From Apostichopus californicus (Eukaryota; Echinodermata; Holothuroidea; Aspidochirotida; Stichopodidae), in NCBI GenBank assembly GCA_020650975.1, contig JAIPMN010000994.1, forward strand, positions 1 to 30,330: DNA of 30,330 nucleotides. Reading direction: 5' to 3'. The notes below the pieces were generated by a model that saw only the letters and a list, made by a program, of their open reading frames with translations, did no database searches and was not told the origin of the DNA. Positions 29,946 to 30,330 of the stretch are shown in pieces. A program made the position numbers and the translations under genes. How positions within the stretch are numbered: position 1 is the stretch's first letter; the number at the start of each line of letters is the position of its first letter.

Positions 29946-30330
29946 GTGAGAAAAGTAACGAAGGCCTAAGTTAGGCCCTAACTTAAGTTAGGCCTAGGCT
30001 ACGCTAGGTTGGGTCCTACTCCTAATAATATAGCCTAGCCTATAGACGGTTGGGATAACTTAGCCTAGGACTAAGCTAGCCTGCACTTCAGCAAGTTAAG
30101 ATGACCATATATTTATTCAGGTAAAATAGACATGTAACTAGACTTAAGACTTCGATTGAAAAAGATCATGCATCTTAATTGCACTGGGTCTTGTTCTGAA
30201 AAAATACGGTTTTAAGTACAGATTTCTTTCTGAAACTAAGGTCGGGCACTCAAAAATGTAATGAAATTCATCACCTAAATTATAAAGTACTGTTTAGTGT
30301 TCGACCGATAATCGGTTAGACAATCTGCAT
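29946..30330 (+). other. Start of the first intron of the signal-peptide gene
   Basis: Begins GTGAGA. It carries palindromic TAGGCC-type sequence at 29963-29992 and many TAGCCTA words to about 30085. A small palindrome, ACCGAT-A-ATCGGT, is at 30304-30316. No second exon is seen before the window ends. Confidence 0.5.
29963..29992. repeat. Adjacent palindromes (TTAGGCC/GGCCTAA)
   Basis: GGCCTAA-G-TTAGGCC (29963-29977) is directly followed by the perfect 16-base palindrome CCTAACTTAAGTTAGG (29977-29992). They could form a cruciform or hairpins in the transcript. Confidence 0.85.

Overview
This is a window of intron-rich animal nuclear DNA, AT-rich, with short coding exons separated by introns of about 0.5 to 12 kb. 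The many AGGCCTA/TAGGCC words in non-coding DNA and a small inverted-repeat element with CCTGTTTCACA-type arms suggest a marine invertebrate, perhaps an echinoderm. That taxonomic guess is weak. No bacterial, plasmid or phage features were found.

The main content is one complete gene on the minus strand: a heterotrimeric G-protein beta subunit of the GNB1-4 type. Eight coding exons between 13914 and 6727 join, with consensus GT/AG sites and matching phases, into 1023 bases that encode 340 residues plus a stop. That is the canonical length of the family, and the key Galpha/effector contact residues are at their expected positions. A non-coding first exon is proposed near 25504 to about 25690, with a perfect ACGCATGCGT (NRF1-like) palindrome just upstream. 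It would leave an 11.6-kb 5'UTR intron, which carries an acceptor fused directly to a donor at 19127/19128 (a possible recursive-splicing point) and a diverged 0.5-0.6 kb duplicated block. The 3'UTR probably runs from 6726 to about 2915 (AATAAA on the minus strand at 2942-2937) and contains a 101-bp tandem repeat. Coding introns 4 and 5 hold three further tandem-repeat arrays.

The left end (1-2900) holds two unassigned exon candidates: a plus-strand reading frame ending at 463 with a good polyadenylation signal at 1399, and a codon-like minus-strand open frame at 1914-2207. The right end (25700-30330) is mostly non-coding. It has a CRE plus TATA promoter-like arrangement at 26852-26950, a 69-bp inverted-repeat element at 27336-27404, and at 29855-29945 the first coding exon of a rightward gene that starts with a signal peptide and leaves the window inside its first intron. 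Only the G-beta gene can be assigned a function. The genes do not form an evident functional cluster.
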